NCBI RefSeq assembly: GCF_900182565.1
Contig: NZ_FXTI01000003.1
Location: 186,001 to 250,000 of the forward strand
DNA length: 64,000 nucleotides
Source: Melghirimyces algeriensis
GTDB taxonomy: Bacteria; Bacillota; Bacilli; Thermoactinomycetales; DSM-45169
Reading direction: 5' to 3'
Under the pieces are notes generated by a model. It worked only from the letters and a program-made list of their open reading frames with translations, searched no databases and was not told the DNA's origin. Both the position numbers and the translations under genes were made by a program. Of the stretch, positions 25,436 to 34,768 are shown one piece after another (within the stretch, counting starts at the first letter, position 1; the number at the start of each line of letters is the position of its first letter).

Positions 25436-25858
25436 ATGAAAGAAATTGCAAACGATCATCCTGCCTTGGTCCATGCTGCCCGATTGGGTAAACGTCTCTT
25501 GGAGGCTGAGGAGGTTCGGCGCTTTCGTCTGGCTGAAGAGCAAATTCAACGAAGCAACCGGGTGAACAAACTCATTGAAGAGATTAAAAGAAAACAGAAG
25601 GAACTGGTCCACGCAAAGCATTACGGGAAATCTGCATATATTCGTCAACTGGAACAGGAGCTTGACCAGTTACACAAAGAGATGGACAGTCTGCCAATTG
25701 TACGGGAATATCAGCAATCACAGGTAGAGATGAACGATCTGTTACAAACATTGACGAATATTGTCGCACAAGAGATTTCCGAAAAGCTGGATGTGGAAAT
25801 CGGAGGAGATGCTGGAGGCGGTGGTTGTGGTAGTGGCGGCCCTTGCGGCTGCAAATAA
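25436..25858 (+). CDS. ricA: RicA (YmcA) family regulatory protein
   Basis: Predicted 140 residues from ATG 25436 (AGGTGGG upstream). RicA joins RicF and RicT in a complex that binds Fe-S clusters and promotes RNase Y-dependent mRNA processing, competence, biofilm and sporulation in Bacillus. The protein is helical and ends in a Gly/Cys tail (GGGGCGSGGPCGCK) with three cysteines, matching the conserved C-terminal cysteine motif of RicA. RNase Y, its functional partner, is encoded at 13086. Confidence 0.9.
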   Translation: MKEIANDHPALVHAARLGKRLLEAEEVRRFRLAEEQIQRSNRVNKLIEEIKRKQKELVHAKHYGKSAYIRQLEQELDQLHKEMDSLPIVREYQQSQVEMNDLLQTLTNIVAQEISEKLDVEIGGDAGGGGCGSGGPCGCK

Positions 25859-25873
25859 CTATATCAGTGACTG

Positions 25874-25912
25874 AACGACCTGAGAGGAATTTCCTGCAGG
25901 TCGTTTTTTTGT
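25874..25912 (+). terminator. miaB-ricA terminator
   Basis: AACGACCTG (25874-25882) pairs with CAGGTCGTT (25897-25905); seven T residues follow the G. An inner AGGAA/TTCCT pair extends the stem. Confidence 0.88.
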
Positions 25913-25972
25913 GCACTGACGGCTTTGGGCTGATGTTCCGGGCTTTTTTTAGCACCCTAGACGATCGCCCTG

Positions 25973-25980
25973 CATACTAT
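25973..25980 (+). promoter_or_regulatory. candidate sigma-E -10 of cotE
   Basis: CATACTAT differs by one base from the sigma-E -10 CATACAAT. The -35 region 13 nt upstream (GCACCCTA) is a poor match, so the call rests on position before a known sigma-E target. Confidence 0.4.
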
Positions 25981-26014
25981 TGATACTGAACGTTGTTTTG
26001 GAGGAGGGAGTATC

Positions 26015-26590
26015 GTGTCAAAAACAGATAACGGAATGCAATGCCGTGAGATCATTACCAAAGCGGTTACCGGTAAAGGCCGTAAGTTCTCCCAGGCAAC
26101 CCACTCCATCCACCCCCCTGACAATATTTCCAGCATCCTTGGTGCTTGGATTATCAATCACAAATATGAAGCGAACCAGGTGGGGGATGTCATTGAGGTC
26201 TCAGGGAGCTATGACATCAATATGTGGTTTTCTTTTGACGAGAATACCAAAACAGAAGTGGCCAACCACACCGTAAGCTATGTGGAGCAGGTTTCACTAA
26301 GTTACTACGACAGTAATGTACGGGAGGGAACCACACAGGTAACGGCCATAGCCACTCAACCCCCCAATTGCGTTGAAGCGACCATTGCTGCTGATGGTTC
26401 ATGTTTGGTTCGGGTGGAAAGAGAGCTTTATGTGGAGATGGTTGGAGAGACGAAGGTCTGCGTCATGGTGTGCCCTGGTGATTGTGATGATTGGGATGAC
26501 AAAGTATTGGAGGGAACAGATACAGAAGAGACGGTTGATGACTTTGAAGATCTGGACCCGGATTTGGTTATTGATGACTTGAACGACTGA
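26015..26590 (+). CDS. cotE: outer spore coat morphogenetic protein CotE
   Basis: Predicted 191 residues, GTG start with GGAGGAGGGAG upstream. CotE nucleates outer-coat assembly around the forespore in the mother cell. The sequence keeps the family core (CREIITKAVTGKGRKFSQAT; ILGAWIINHKYEA; EVSGSYDINMWFSFDENTKT) and the acidic C-terminal tail typical of CotE. Place downstream of miaB-ricA and upstream of mutS is conserved in Bacilli. Confidence 0.96.
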   Translation: MSKTDNGMQCREIITKAVTGKGRKFSQATHSIHPPDNISSILGAWIINHKYEANQVGDVIEVSGSYDINMWFSFDENTKTEVANHTVSYVEQVSLSYYDSNVREGTTQVTAIATQPPNCVEATIAADGSCLVRVERELYVEMVGETKVCVMVCPGDCDDWDDKVLEGTDTEETVDDFEDLDPDLVIDDLND

Positions 26591-26615
26591 TGGCTGTAAC
26601 CATACCGTAAGCCCG

Positions 26616-26645
26616 TGGAGGCAGAAGCCTCCATTTTCTTTTATG
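26616..26645 (+). terminator. cotE terminator
   Basis: TGGAGGC and GCCTCCA form a perfect 7-bp stem with loop AGAA, then TTTTCTTTTA. Confidence 0.85.
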
Positions 26646-26718
26646 TGCTAACCATGTATCCCTCAGTCACATAACATATCAACAGGTCTCTATTCGTAAA
26701 TGCGAAAGGGGAAGCGAT

Positions 26719-28098
26719 ATGGAGCCGCTTAACCTTCCGATCCAAGGTGCAGTTAGTGAACAAACGATGCAGAACCAATTGGTGACATCACAAAACACGC
26801 TTGTATCCTCCATTCGTATAGAAGGTTTGCAAAACCGGTCATATGAGAATCAGATGATGACACTTAATGTAGAAGAAGCAGTAAATGGTGCAACTGACCG
26901 TGATTACAAAATTGCTGTTTTAAAGCTTCATGGTATTGCTGTAGCTGATAAAAAACTCCTTGTGACTAAAAAATATATTGTTTCTGTATTTCAAACCAAA
27001 GTGACCCGAATGTATCGCTCCCGTCAACAAAAAGCTTGGTTAGCTGGGAAAGCCTCCACGAAAAGAGAAACCTTCCAGAGTGTAGATTTAAATGAAAACA
27101 CCAGGGAATGTCGGCGAGTAAAGACGCTTTCCATTCGGGCGCTGTATGCTTTGGGGTTGGATTATGGTGTGGTGAAAATTGGAATACGGGCGGGTAATAT
27201 GGTTGAAGTACAGGATGTGATCCCAGGCCCCAAGCTGAATCGCGAGATGGAAAAAAGTTTTTTTCATGCGCTTTCCGGTTATGTAAAAAGTCTGCCCCAC
27301 ACCTTGGTTCCTTTGGATCAGGTCATCTTGGGTGCTGATCCTGAATTCATCATGCGAAAAAACAATGGAAGCCTGATTATGGCTTCAGACTATTTTCCCC
27401 GCTTTGGCAGGGTGGGGTGTGATGCGATCTGGTATGGGCAAAACCGATCAGCAAAGCCTCTGGTGGAGATTCGCCCGCAACCGACACGAGATCCCCGTCA
27501 ATTGGTGATTCGGTTATATAAAGGGATGCTTCAAGCTTCAAAGCGAGTGAATATAACGGATGTTCAGTGGCTTGCGGGAGCTCTTCCCCATCCGGGATTT
27601 CCGCTCGGAGGTCATATTCATTTTTCTGGAGTATATTTGAATTTTAAACTTTTACGTGCTTTGGATCATTATTTGGCACTTCCTCTTGTACTGGTGGAAG
27701 ATCCGATCGGGGTTCGGCGTCGCCCCCGATATGGATATCTGGGAGACTATCGAAACCAGTTCCATGGTGGTTTTGAATATCGAACCCTTCCCAGTTGGTT
27801 GGTATCTCCCACCTTAACCAAGGGTGTACTTGCTTTGGCAAAGTTGGTGGTGGCTCGTTATCCGATTTTAAAGGCGGATGATCTTAAGCGATATACAGTA
27901 CAGAAAGCGTATTATGATGGAAACAAGGAGCAATTAAAGCCTATTGTCAGCAGGTTGTGGGAAGAATTGAAGGGGTTGGATGATTACCAACGGTATCAGC
28001 GTTATCTGGATTCGTTTTTTCGTATGCTGTTTTCGGATAAGACCTGGAATGAATCAAAAGATATACGAAAACTGTGGAAAATACCACCGTATCGTTGA
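26719..28098 (+). CDS. putative amidoligase (COOH-NH2 ligase type 2-like)
   Basis: Predicted 459 residues. Residues about 200-370 resemble the phage phiEco32-like COOH.NH2 ligase family of the glutamine-synthetase fold: GADPEFIMRK (metal-binding Glu), GCDAIWYG, LVEIRPQPTRDP, GGHIHFSG and FEYRTLPSWLVSP. Such enzymes are predicted to form amide bonds between peptides or amines. The N-terminal about 190 residues are not recognised (it includes a basic region). The gene stands between cotE and mutS; an AAAGGGG site precedes ATG. A function in spore-coat or peptide modification is speculation from context. Confidence 0.65.
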   Translation: MEPLNLPIQGAVSEQTMQNQLVTSQNTLVSSIRIEGLQNRSYENQMMTLNVEEAVNGATDRDYKIAVLKLHGIAVADKKLLVTKKYIVSVFQTKVTRMYRSRQQKAWLAGKASTKRETFQSVDLNENTRECRRVKTLSIRALYALGLDYGVVKIGIRAGNMVEVQDVIPGPKLNREMEKSFFHALSGYVKSLPHTLVPLDQVILGADPEFIMRKNNGSLIMASDYFPRFGRVGCDAIWYGQNRSAKPLVEIRPQPTRDPRQLVIRLYKGMLQASKRVNITDVQWLAGALPHPGFPLGGHIHFSGVYLNFKLLRALDHYLALPLVLVEDPIGVRRRPRYGYLGDYRNQFHGGFEYRTLPSWLVSPTLTKGVLALAKLVVARYPILKADDLKRYTVQKAYYDGNKEQLKPIVSRLWEELKGLDDYQRYQRYLDSFFRMLFSDKTWNESKDIRKLWKIPPYR

Positions 28099-28108
28099 TA
28101 GGCATTGC

Positions 28109-28137
28109 TTGTTTGTGACAGAAGGGCGTGATACAAT
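28109..28137 (+). promoter_or_regulatory. mutSL promoter
   Basis: TTGTTT (28109-28114), a 17-nt spacer and TACAAT (28132-28137), 57 nt before mutS. Confidence 0.65.
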
Positions 28138-28193
28138 AAATATCGCGTATACCGAGAAAAAGAAAAAAATACAAGTTCGGAGGGGTCTTCAAG

Positions 28194-30809
28194 ATGGCCA
28201 GGTATACTCCGATGATTAAACAGTATTTATCGATCAAGGCAAATCATCCGGATGCCTTTTTATTTTTTCGTTTAGGCGATTTTTATGAAATGTTTTTTGA
28301 AGATGCGATAAAAGCGGCTGAGGAACTGGAGATTACGCTCACTTCACGTGATGGTGGGAAAGAAAAGATTCCGATGTGCGGAGTGCCGTATCATTCAGCT
28401 GAAGTATATATCCAGCGCCTCATTGAAAAAGGTTACAGGGTAGCCATCTGTGAACAGGTGGAAGATCCCGCTTCGGCCAAAGGAGTGGTTCGGCGTGAAG
28501 TGGTCCGGGTCATTACTCCTGGTACCGTGATGGAAGAAAAAATGCTGACTGAGAAAGAAAACAACTTTTTGGTGGGGCTAACCTGCCGACAGGAAAATTT
28601 TGCTCTTGCAGCATGCGACTTGTCGACGGGAGAGTTTTATGTAACGGAGGTAACTGGCGGTCCGGAAGCGGTGATCGATGAGTTGGCAGCGTATCAACCA
28701 AAAGAAGTTTTGTTGAATTCCCATTTGGATCAAGATGTTGCTTTTAAGGAACATTTAAAGCTGCGCCTTGGGGCTCTCATTACCGTATTGCACTCGGAAG
28801 AGAATTCGATGAAGGAAGTCAGAAGTACGCTTCAAGAACGGTTTCCAGATTATCGGGAGGTATTGACCACCTCCCTTCTGGAAGAGGTGGCCGGATTGCT
28901 TCTGGCTTATTTGCATCAAACACAAAAGCGCGCTTTAGCCCATATGAACCGAATTGAACGCTATGATGCCGCCCGTTTCATGGTGCTGGATGCTTCAGCA
29001 CGTCAGACCCTTGAATTAACCCGGTCTCTCCGGGAGGGGAAAAAAGCGGGTTCTCTTTTGGGATTATTGGATAGGACAGCAACCGCGATGGGAAGTCGGT
29101 TGCTCAAAAAATGGCTGGACAAGCCTCTTTTGGATATCCGGGAAATTGAAGAGCGTCAGGATGCAGTTGAGTCTTTGGTGAACCAACTGTTGCTTTTGGA
29201 GGATATTCATGACCGTTTGAAAGGTGTCTATGATTTGGAACGGTTGTCTGCTCGTATTGCTTATGGAACGGCGAATGCCCGTGACCTGCTGGCGCTCTGC
29301 CGCTCTTTAGAAATGATTCCCGATCTCAAAGAGTGTCTGAAGAATTCCGGAAGCAATGCTTTAAAACGCATTGCAGAAAAGCTGGACCCTCTGACAGATG
29401 TTCAAGAGCAGATAGAACAGTCCATTTCAGAAGATGCTCCGACCGGGCTAAAAGAAGGCCGATTGGTAAAAGAAGGTTATGATGAGGAGCTTGATCGGCT
29501 CCGGGAGATCCAGCGAAACGGAAAGACTTGGATTACACGTTTGGAACAGAGAGAAAGGGAAGAGACGGGAATTAAGTCACTAAAAGTTGGATTTAACAAA
29601 GTATTTGGCTACTATATTGAAGTGACCAAAGCAAATCTGCGTCACCTCCCTGAAGGGCGATATCAACGAAAGCAGACATTGGCGAATGCGGAGCGCTTTA
29701 TTACCCAAGAATTGAAGGAACAGGAACGATTGATTCTGGAAGCAGAAGAAAAGTCTGTAGAACTGGAATATCAACTCTTTGCCGAGATTCGGGAACAGAT
29801 TGCTGGAAAAATCCCCCGTATTCAACGCCTTGCCGATCAGATATCACGTTTGGACGCCCTTCACTCGTTTGCGGCTGTATCAGAAAAGAACCACTATGTT
29901 CGTCCAAAGGTTGCAAATGATCATCGGATTTACATTGAGAAGGGTCGCCACCCGGTGGTGGAATCCGCCTTGAATGAAGGGGAATTTGTGCCTAATGATA
30001 CCCATATGGAAGCAGGCCAGGTTCTTTTGATTACCGGACCCAATATGGCAGGAAAGAGTACATATATGCGTCAGGTAGCATTAATGACATTGATGGCGCA
30101 GGTCGGATGTTTTGTTCCCGCAAACCGTGCGGAAATCGGATTGATTGATCGTATTTTCACCCGGATTGGCGCTGCGGATGATTTGGTTGGTGGACGGAGC
30201 ACCTTTATGGTGGAGATGGATGAAACGCGTTTGGCTCTTTCTCAAGCTACTTCGCGCAGTTTGCTCCTTCTTGACGAGGTGGGCCGGGGAACATCCACTT
30301 ATGATGGTATGGCTTTAGCTCAAGCGATTGTGGAGTATATTCATGACCATGTGGGGGCTAAAACCCTCTTTTCCACGCATTACCATGAACTGACACGTTT
30401 GGATGAGGATCTGGATCGGGTAGTTAATGTACATGCCCGCTGTGTGGAAAAAGAGGGAAAGGTTGTATTCCTTCATAAGCTGGAGCGGGGAGGAGCGGAT
30501 AAGAGTTATGGTATCCATGTTGCGCAATTGGCAGGCATGCCGGATCAGGTGATCCAACGCTCCCAGGGTCTCTTGGAGATGTTGGAAGGGCGGATGCAGT
30601 CTGCCAGTACGGGGCAACTGGATTTATTTTCTTTTGGGGCTCCATCCCAAACCAACGCACCGATTCATCCGAGAGAAGCCGAGGTTCTGGATGCCATTCG
30701 TAAGTGGGATCTCCTTCATCATACGCCAATCGATACGATCCGTTTTCTGGATGACATGCAACGGAAATTGAAGAATATCCGATCTTCCGGAGGCGATTCG
30801 GATGGGTAA
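28194..30809 (+). CDS. mutS: DNA mismatch repair protein MutS
   Basis: Predicted 871 residues, full-length MutS. It recognises base mismatches and recruits MutL. The mismatch-reading Phe-x-Glu lies in GDFYEMFFED, and the N-terminal domain is intact. The ATPase domain shows Walker A GPNMAGKST, signature DDLVGGRSTFMVEM, Walker B LLLLDEVGRGTSTYDG and H-loop STHYHEL. CGGAGGGG precedes the ATG. mutL starts inside its last codons. Confidence 0.99.
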   Translation: MARYTPMIKQYLSIKANHPDAFLFFRLGDFYEMFFEDAIKAAEELEITLTSRDGGKEKIPMCGVPYHSAEVYIQRLIEKGYRVAICEQVEDPASAKGVVRREVVRVITPGTVMEEKMLTEKENNFLVGLTCRQENFALAACDLSTGEFYVTEVTGGPEAVIDELAAYQPKEVLLNSHLDQDVAFKEHLKLRLGALITVLHSEENSMKEVRSTLQERFPDYREVLTTSLLEEVAGLLLAYLHQTQKRALAHMNRIERYDAARFMVLDASARQTLELTRSLREGKKAGSLLGLLDRTATAMGSRLLKKWLDKPLLDIREIEERQDAVESLVNQLLLLEDIHDRLKGVYDLERLSARIAYGTANARDLLALCRSLEMIPDLKECLKNSGSNALKRIAEKLDPLTDVQEQIEQSISEDAPTGLKEGRLVKEGYDEELDRLREIQRNGKTWITRLEQREREETGIKSLKVGFNKVFGYYIEVTKANLRHLPEGRYQRKQTLANAERFITQELKEQERLILEAEEKSVELEYQLFAEIREQIAGKIPRIQRLADQISRLDALHSFAAVSEKNHYVRPKVANDHRIYIEKGRHPVVESALNEGEFVPNDTHMEAGQVLLITGPNMAGKSTYMRQVALMTLMAQVGCFVPANRAEIGLIDRIFTRIGAADDLVGGRSTFMVEMDETRLALSQATSRSLLLLDEVGRGTSTYDGMALAQAIVEYIHDHVGAKTLFSTHYHELTRLDEDLDRVVNVHARCVEKEGKVVFLHKLERGGADKSYGIHVAQLAGMPDQVIQRSQGLLEMLEGRMQSASTGQLDLFSFGAPSQTNAPIHPREAEVLDAIRKWDLLHHTPIDTIRFLDDMQRKLKNIRSSGGDSDG

Positions 30810-32682
30810 AATCAAAGTGATGGATGACCGTTTGGCCAATCAGATTGCCGCAGGGGAAGTGGTGGAACGACCGGCTTCCGTGGTGAAAGAGCTCGTGGAA
30901 AATGCCTTGGACTCACAAGCTGAACGGATCACCATCTCGATTGAAGAAGGGGGAATTCGGTCGATTCGTGTGACCGATGACGGTTCCGGAATGGATCGGG
31001 AAGATGCCGTTCTTGCTTTTGAGCGACATGCCACCAGTAAAATACGAAGAGAACGGGATCTTTTTTCCATCCGCTCATTGGGGTTTCGGGGAGAAGCATT
31101 GCCGAGTATTGCCTCTGTTTCAAGACTTACCTTGACCACTTCTGAGGAAGGTGGGGAGCCTGGAACACGGTTGGTTTTGGAAGGTGGGAAGCTGGTTTCC
31201 ACGGAAGATGCGGTTCGCTCCAGTGGAACGGAAGTGATTGTAGAAGATTTGTTCTTTAATACACCGGCCCGTTTGAAATACCTTAAAACCGTCAACACTG
31301 AAATCAGTCATGTGGCTGATGTGGTGGGACGGCTGGCTTTGGCTCACCCGGATGTTTCCTTTCTGTTGACGCATAATGACAGGAAGCTCTTTCGTACTCC
31401 TGGAGATGGGAAAATGCTCCATGTGGTGCATGCACTGTATGGGAAACAGGTGGCTCAAAAGGTGTTGCCTTTTGCTGCGGAGGATATGGATTTTACCTTG
31501 GAGGGGCTGGTCGTTAAGCCGGAAGTGACACGGTCCAACCGATCTTACATTTCCACAGTGATCAACGGGCGCTATATTCGTAACATCCCGCTGACTCAAG
31601 CCATTCTAAGGGCATACGATACACTTCTTCCGATCGGTCGGTATCCCATTGTTGTACTTTCCATTATGATGGACCCCAAGCTGGTGGATGTGAATGTTCA
31701 TCCTTCCAAGCTGGAAGTACGACTCAGTAAAGAGAAAGCGTTATGCCGGTTGATCGAAAATGGGATCAAGGATCTGTTTCGAAAGCAAACGCTGATTCCT
31801 GAAGCCGCCTATCCCCGACAGGAGCGATCTCCCGTTCAAGTCCGCCCGGTTCAGGAGCGGCTGAATTGGAATGAATCCGGCTCCAAATCAGAAGGAAATA
31901 TTCCAAAACCCAAGGTGAAACAGGGAGAAGAGATTCTTCATGTTCGTGAATCCGGTGTCGACGATCCGGTGAAGTCGTCTGTTGAAGATCCGGCTTTGGC
32001 ACAGCCAGCTCATCGGGAGTTGCCACGGGTGGAGCCTTCTCCGTCCCCTCTGAATCAGGAAACGCCTCAGTCAGAGAAGAAGCAGGATATCAAAGAAAAG
32101 CGGTTGCCGGATTTGCTTCCTTTGGCCCAGATTCACGGGACCTATATTATTGCCCAGTCTGAAGATGGTTTTTATATTTTGGACCAACATGCAGCTCATG
32201 AACGGATATACTATGAAATCTTTTATAACCGAATGAAGGAGCAGGATGGAAAGCAACAACCGCTTTTAGTTCCGATGACAGTGGAGTGCACCCCGTCAGA
32301 ATCTGAAGCCATCCGGAATTGGATTCCCCATCTTACCGGACTGGGTATGGATATTGAGCCATTCGGCGGTACCACATTTCTCGTCCGTTCCCATCCCGCT
32401 TGGTTTCCGCAAGGAGATGAGGAAGCGTTAATCCGGGAAATCCTGGATTGGGTCAAAAGAGGGGAAAAGATGGATCTTGCCCGTCTCCGAGACGATGGAG
32501 CCAAGATGATGTCATGCAAGGCGGCGATCAAGGCGAACCGGCATCTTCGCAAGGATGAGATGGAAAGTCTGATCCGGCAGTTAAAAGAGTGTGAGACTCC
32601 TTTTACATGTCCGCATGGACGACCCATCTTTATTCGCTTTTCCACTTATGAGATTGAAAAGATGTTTAAACGGGTGATGTAA
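30802..32682 (+). CDS. mutL: DNA mismatch repair protein MutL
   Basis: Predicted 626 residues, overlapping mutS by 8 nt. The GHKL ATPase motifs are ENALDS, DDGSGM, RHATSKI and GFRGEAL. A Pro/Glu-rich linker (about 335-430) leads to the C-terminal domain with the endonuclease metal motif DQHAAHERIYYE, then SCKAAIKANRHL and CPHGRP. Presence of the DQHA(x)2E(x)4E-type motif indicates a nicking MutL as in Bacillus, consistent with no mutH. Confidence 0.98.
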   Translation: MGKIKVMDDRLANQIAAGEVVERPASVVKELVENALDSQAERITISIEEGGIRSIRVTDDGSGMDREDAVLAFERHATSKIRRERDLFSIRSLGFRGEALPSIASVSRLTLTTSEEGGEPGTRLVLEGGKLVSTEDAVRSSGTEVIVEDLFFNTPARLKYLKTVNTEISHVADVVGRLALAHPDVSFLLTHNDRKLFRTPGDGKMLHVVHALYGKQVAQKVLPFAAEDMDFTLEGLVVKPEVTRSNRSYISTVINGRYIRNIPLTQAILRAYDTLLPIGRYPIVVLSIMMDPKLVDVNVHPSKLEVRLSKEKALCRLIENGIKDLFRKQTLIPEAAYPRQERSPVQVRPVQERLNWNESGSKSEGNIPKPKVKQGEEILHVRESGVDDPVKSSVEDPALAQPAHRELPRVEPSPSPLNQETPQSEKKQDIKEKRLPDLLPLAQIHGTYIIAQSEDGFYILDQHAAHERIYYEIFYNRMKEQDGKQQPLLVPMTVECTPSESEAIRNWIPHLTGLGMDIEPFGGTTFLVRSHPAWFPQGDEEALIREILDWVKRGEKMDLARLRDDGAKMMSCKAAIKANRHLRKDEMESLIRQLKECETPFTCPHGRPIFIRFSTYEIEKMFKRVM

Positions 32683-33456
32683 GTGGCAGTGGTTACAACA
32701 TCCCGTCGTCCGGCAAAGAGGGAATTGGAAAGGGCCATGAAAATGGTCCGGCTCTTATGCGGGGACTTTCTTCCCCGTGAGGGCCGCTCCCTGAAGCGGA
32801 TGATGGAGGAGGCTGACGTAAGCGGGATTGTGGTTGTTGCAAGTGAAGAGACATGGTGGGAAGATCGGATGGGGAACCGGTTTCGTTTTCATCCCAATCT
32901 GGCTGCGATTCGGGTAAAGGAGTTAGTTGGTGGAGGAGGCGATGCCTTGGTAACAGCTGCCAATCTGAAACAGGGTGACCGTGTTCTGGATTGTACATTG
33001 GGGCTGGGAGCAGATTCTATTGTGGCCGCTCATGTGGTGGGCGAAAAAGGAGAGGTGATTGGCTTGGAGAGCCAGCCTCTCATTGCTGCTTTGGTGGAAG
33101 ACGGTATGAAACACTACGCTTCCGGCTCCTCTCGACTCCGAAGAGCCATGGGTTCGGTTCGGGTGGTTTGTGCGGATTATCGCGTGACCCTTCCCCGGCT
33201 GGAGGATCAATCCTTTGATGTAGTCATGTTTGATCCGATGTTTCGCAACACGGTCAAACGATCATCAGGGATTCAAATGCTGAAGGAACTGGCGGACCCG
33301 AACCCGCTAGATCCGGATTCCGTCCGGGAGGCGGTGCGAGTGGCCCGAAAACGTGTTGTTTTAAAGGAACGGCTGATGAGCGGGGAGTTTGAGCGTTTGG
33401 GATTTCGTGTGGTGAAGGAGGCGTCCAATCATGCCTTCGGCATCATCGAACCCTGA
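32683..33456 (+). CDS. class I SAM-dependent methyltransferase (RsmJ-like)
   Basis: Predicted 257 residues, GTG start directly after the mutL stop. Motif I of the Rossmann methyltransferase fold is LDCTLGLGADSIVA, followed by the acidic GLESQPL and catalytic-region FDPMFRNTVKRSSG. The DPMF motif and the order of motifs resemble RsmJ, which methylates G1516 of 16S rRNA in E. coli. The N-terminal 80 residues differ. It overlaps miaA by 26 nt, so it belongs to the mutSL-miaA-hfq operon. The rRNA target is inferred. Confidence 0.78.
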   Translation: MAVVTTSRRPAKRELERAMKMVRLLCGDFLPREGRSLKRMMEEADVSGIVVVASEETWWEDRMGNRFRFHPNLAAIRVKELVGGGGDALVTAANLKQGDRVLDCTLGLGADSIVAAHVVGEKGEVIGLESQPLIAALVEDGMKHYASGSSRLRRAMGSVRVVCADYRVTLPRLEDQSFDVVMFDPMFRNTVKRSSGIQMLKELADPNPLDPDSVREAVRVARKRVVLKERLMSGEFERLGFRVVKEASNHAFGIIEP

Positions 33457-34384
33457 TTTGAAAGACCTTTTAGTGATTGTCGGGCCGACAGCAGTAGGAA
33501 AAACGGCACTCAGTCTCACCCTTGCCCAAGATTTTCAGGGTGAGATCATTTCCGGGGATTCTATGCAGGTATATCGGTATATGGATATTGGAACGGCGAA
33601 AGCCACCACAGAGGAAAGAAAATCAGTTCCCCATCATCTGATCGATCTGGTAGACCCCGATTACCCCTTTTCCGTGGAAGAGTTTCAACGATTGGCAAGG
33701 GAGAAGATCATTGAAATACAGAGCAGGGGGAAGCTTCCGATGTTGGTCGGAGGGACTGGTCTTTATATCCAGGCTGTTACCCATGGCTACCGCCTTCCCG
33801 GCGTCAAAGAAGACCCGGAGTTTCGAAGGGAAATGCATCGTTTGGCAGATGAAAAAGGGAATCAATTCCTTCACAAGCGATTGCAGGAGGTTGATCCGAT
33901 GACAGCGGACCGCCTTCACCCGAATGACCGTCGCCGGATTATCCGGGCTTTGGAAATCTATCAAAAAACAGGAGAGCCGCTTTCCAAGGGACAGACCTAT
34001 GATCCTCCCCCGTACCGAATGTTATGGATCGGCTTAACGATGCCACGGGAACAATTGTATGAACGGGTAAACGACCGGGTAGACCAGATGATGAAGGAAG
34101 GTCTCCTGGATGAAGTAGAGGCGTTACGTCGCATGGGGTACGATAAGGATTCCGTGTCCATGCAAGCTCTTGGTTATAAAGAGTTGTTGTCGCACTTAAA
34201 TGGGGAGATCAGTCTGGAAGAAGCGGTTCATCTGATCAAACGGCGCACCCGTAAGTTTGCCAAGCGGCAACTCTCTTGGTTTCGCAGGCTGCCGGAAATT
34301 CATTGGTTTGACGTGACATTTGAGCATTCCCAAAAAGAAATTCGACGTTTTGTTGCAGGAAACTTTCCTCGATATCAAGAATAG
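33431..34384 (+). CDS. miaA: tRNA dimethylallyltransferase
   Basis: Predicted 317 residues. MiaA transfers a dimethylallyl group to A37 of tRNAs reading U-starting codons, giving the substrate of MiaB. Visible motifs: P-loop GPTAVGKTAL, catalytic SGDSMQVYR, DIGTAKAT, PHHLIDLVDP, GGTGLYI and RRIIRALEI. AAGGAGG lies upstream, inside the methyltransferase gene. hfq follows after 39 nt, the common miaA-hfq pair. Confidence 0.97.
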   Translation: MPSASSNPDLKDLLVIVGPTAVGKTALSLTLAQDFQGEIISGDSMQVYRYMDIGTAKATTEERKSVPHHLIDLVDPDYPFSVEEFQRLAREKIIEIQSRGKLPMLVGGTGLYIQAVTHGYRLPGVKEDPEFRREMHRLADEKGNQFLHKRLQEVDPMTADRLHPNDRRRIIRALEIYQKTGEPLSKGQTYDPPPYRMLWIGLTMPREQLYERVNDRVDQMMKEGLLDEVEALRRMGYDKDSVSMQALGYKELLSHLNGEISLEEAVHLIKRRTRKFAKRQLSWFRRLPEIHWFDVTFEHSQKEIRRFVAGNFPRYQE

Positions 34385-34423
34385 AGTAAACTAATGCCAA
34401 AACGTACATAGGAGGTACCTATT

Positions 34424-34669
34424 TTGAAGCAATCGATCAATATTCAAGACACCTTTTTAAATCAGATCCGCAAAGAGTCTGTCCCTGTCACCATTTATTT
34501 GGTCAATGGGTTCCAATTACGAGGAGTGCTTCGCGGCTTTGACAACTTTACGGTTGTAATTGATAGTGACGGAAAACAACAGATGGTATATAAACATGCC
34601 ATTTCCACATTTACACCCGCCCGTCCGGTATCTCTGATGTCCAATGAAGATTCCAATAAAGAAGGTTAA
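34424..34669 (+). CDS. hfq: RNA chaperone Hfq
   Basis: Predicted 81 residues, TTG start with an excellent AGGAGGT 7 nt upstream. Hfq forms hexameric Sm-like rings that bind A-rich and U-rich RNA. Sm1 (VTIYLVNGFQLRGVLRGFDN) and Sm2 (QMVYKHAISTF with the conserved YKHA) are both intact. A terminator begins at the stop codon, ending the mutS-to-hfq operon. Confidence 0.97.
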   Translation: MKQSINIQDTFLNQIRKESVPVTIYLVNGFQLRGVLRGFDNFTVVIDSDGKQQMVYKHAISTFTPARPVSLMSNEDSNKEG

Positions 34670-34696
34670 AACCAAGTGATTCACACTTGGTTTTTC
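34668..34696 (+). terminator. hfq terminator
   Basis: AAAACCAAGTG pairs with CACTTGGTTTT across a short ATTCA loop, followed by T residues. Confidence 0.88.
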
Positions 34697-34768
34697 CATG
34701 TCTCGTCACCAATGACTGGGCGGATGCGTATACATAGATGAGCCGATTCCAGCAAAGAGGTGACAGAT

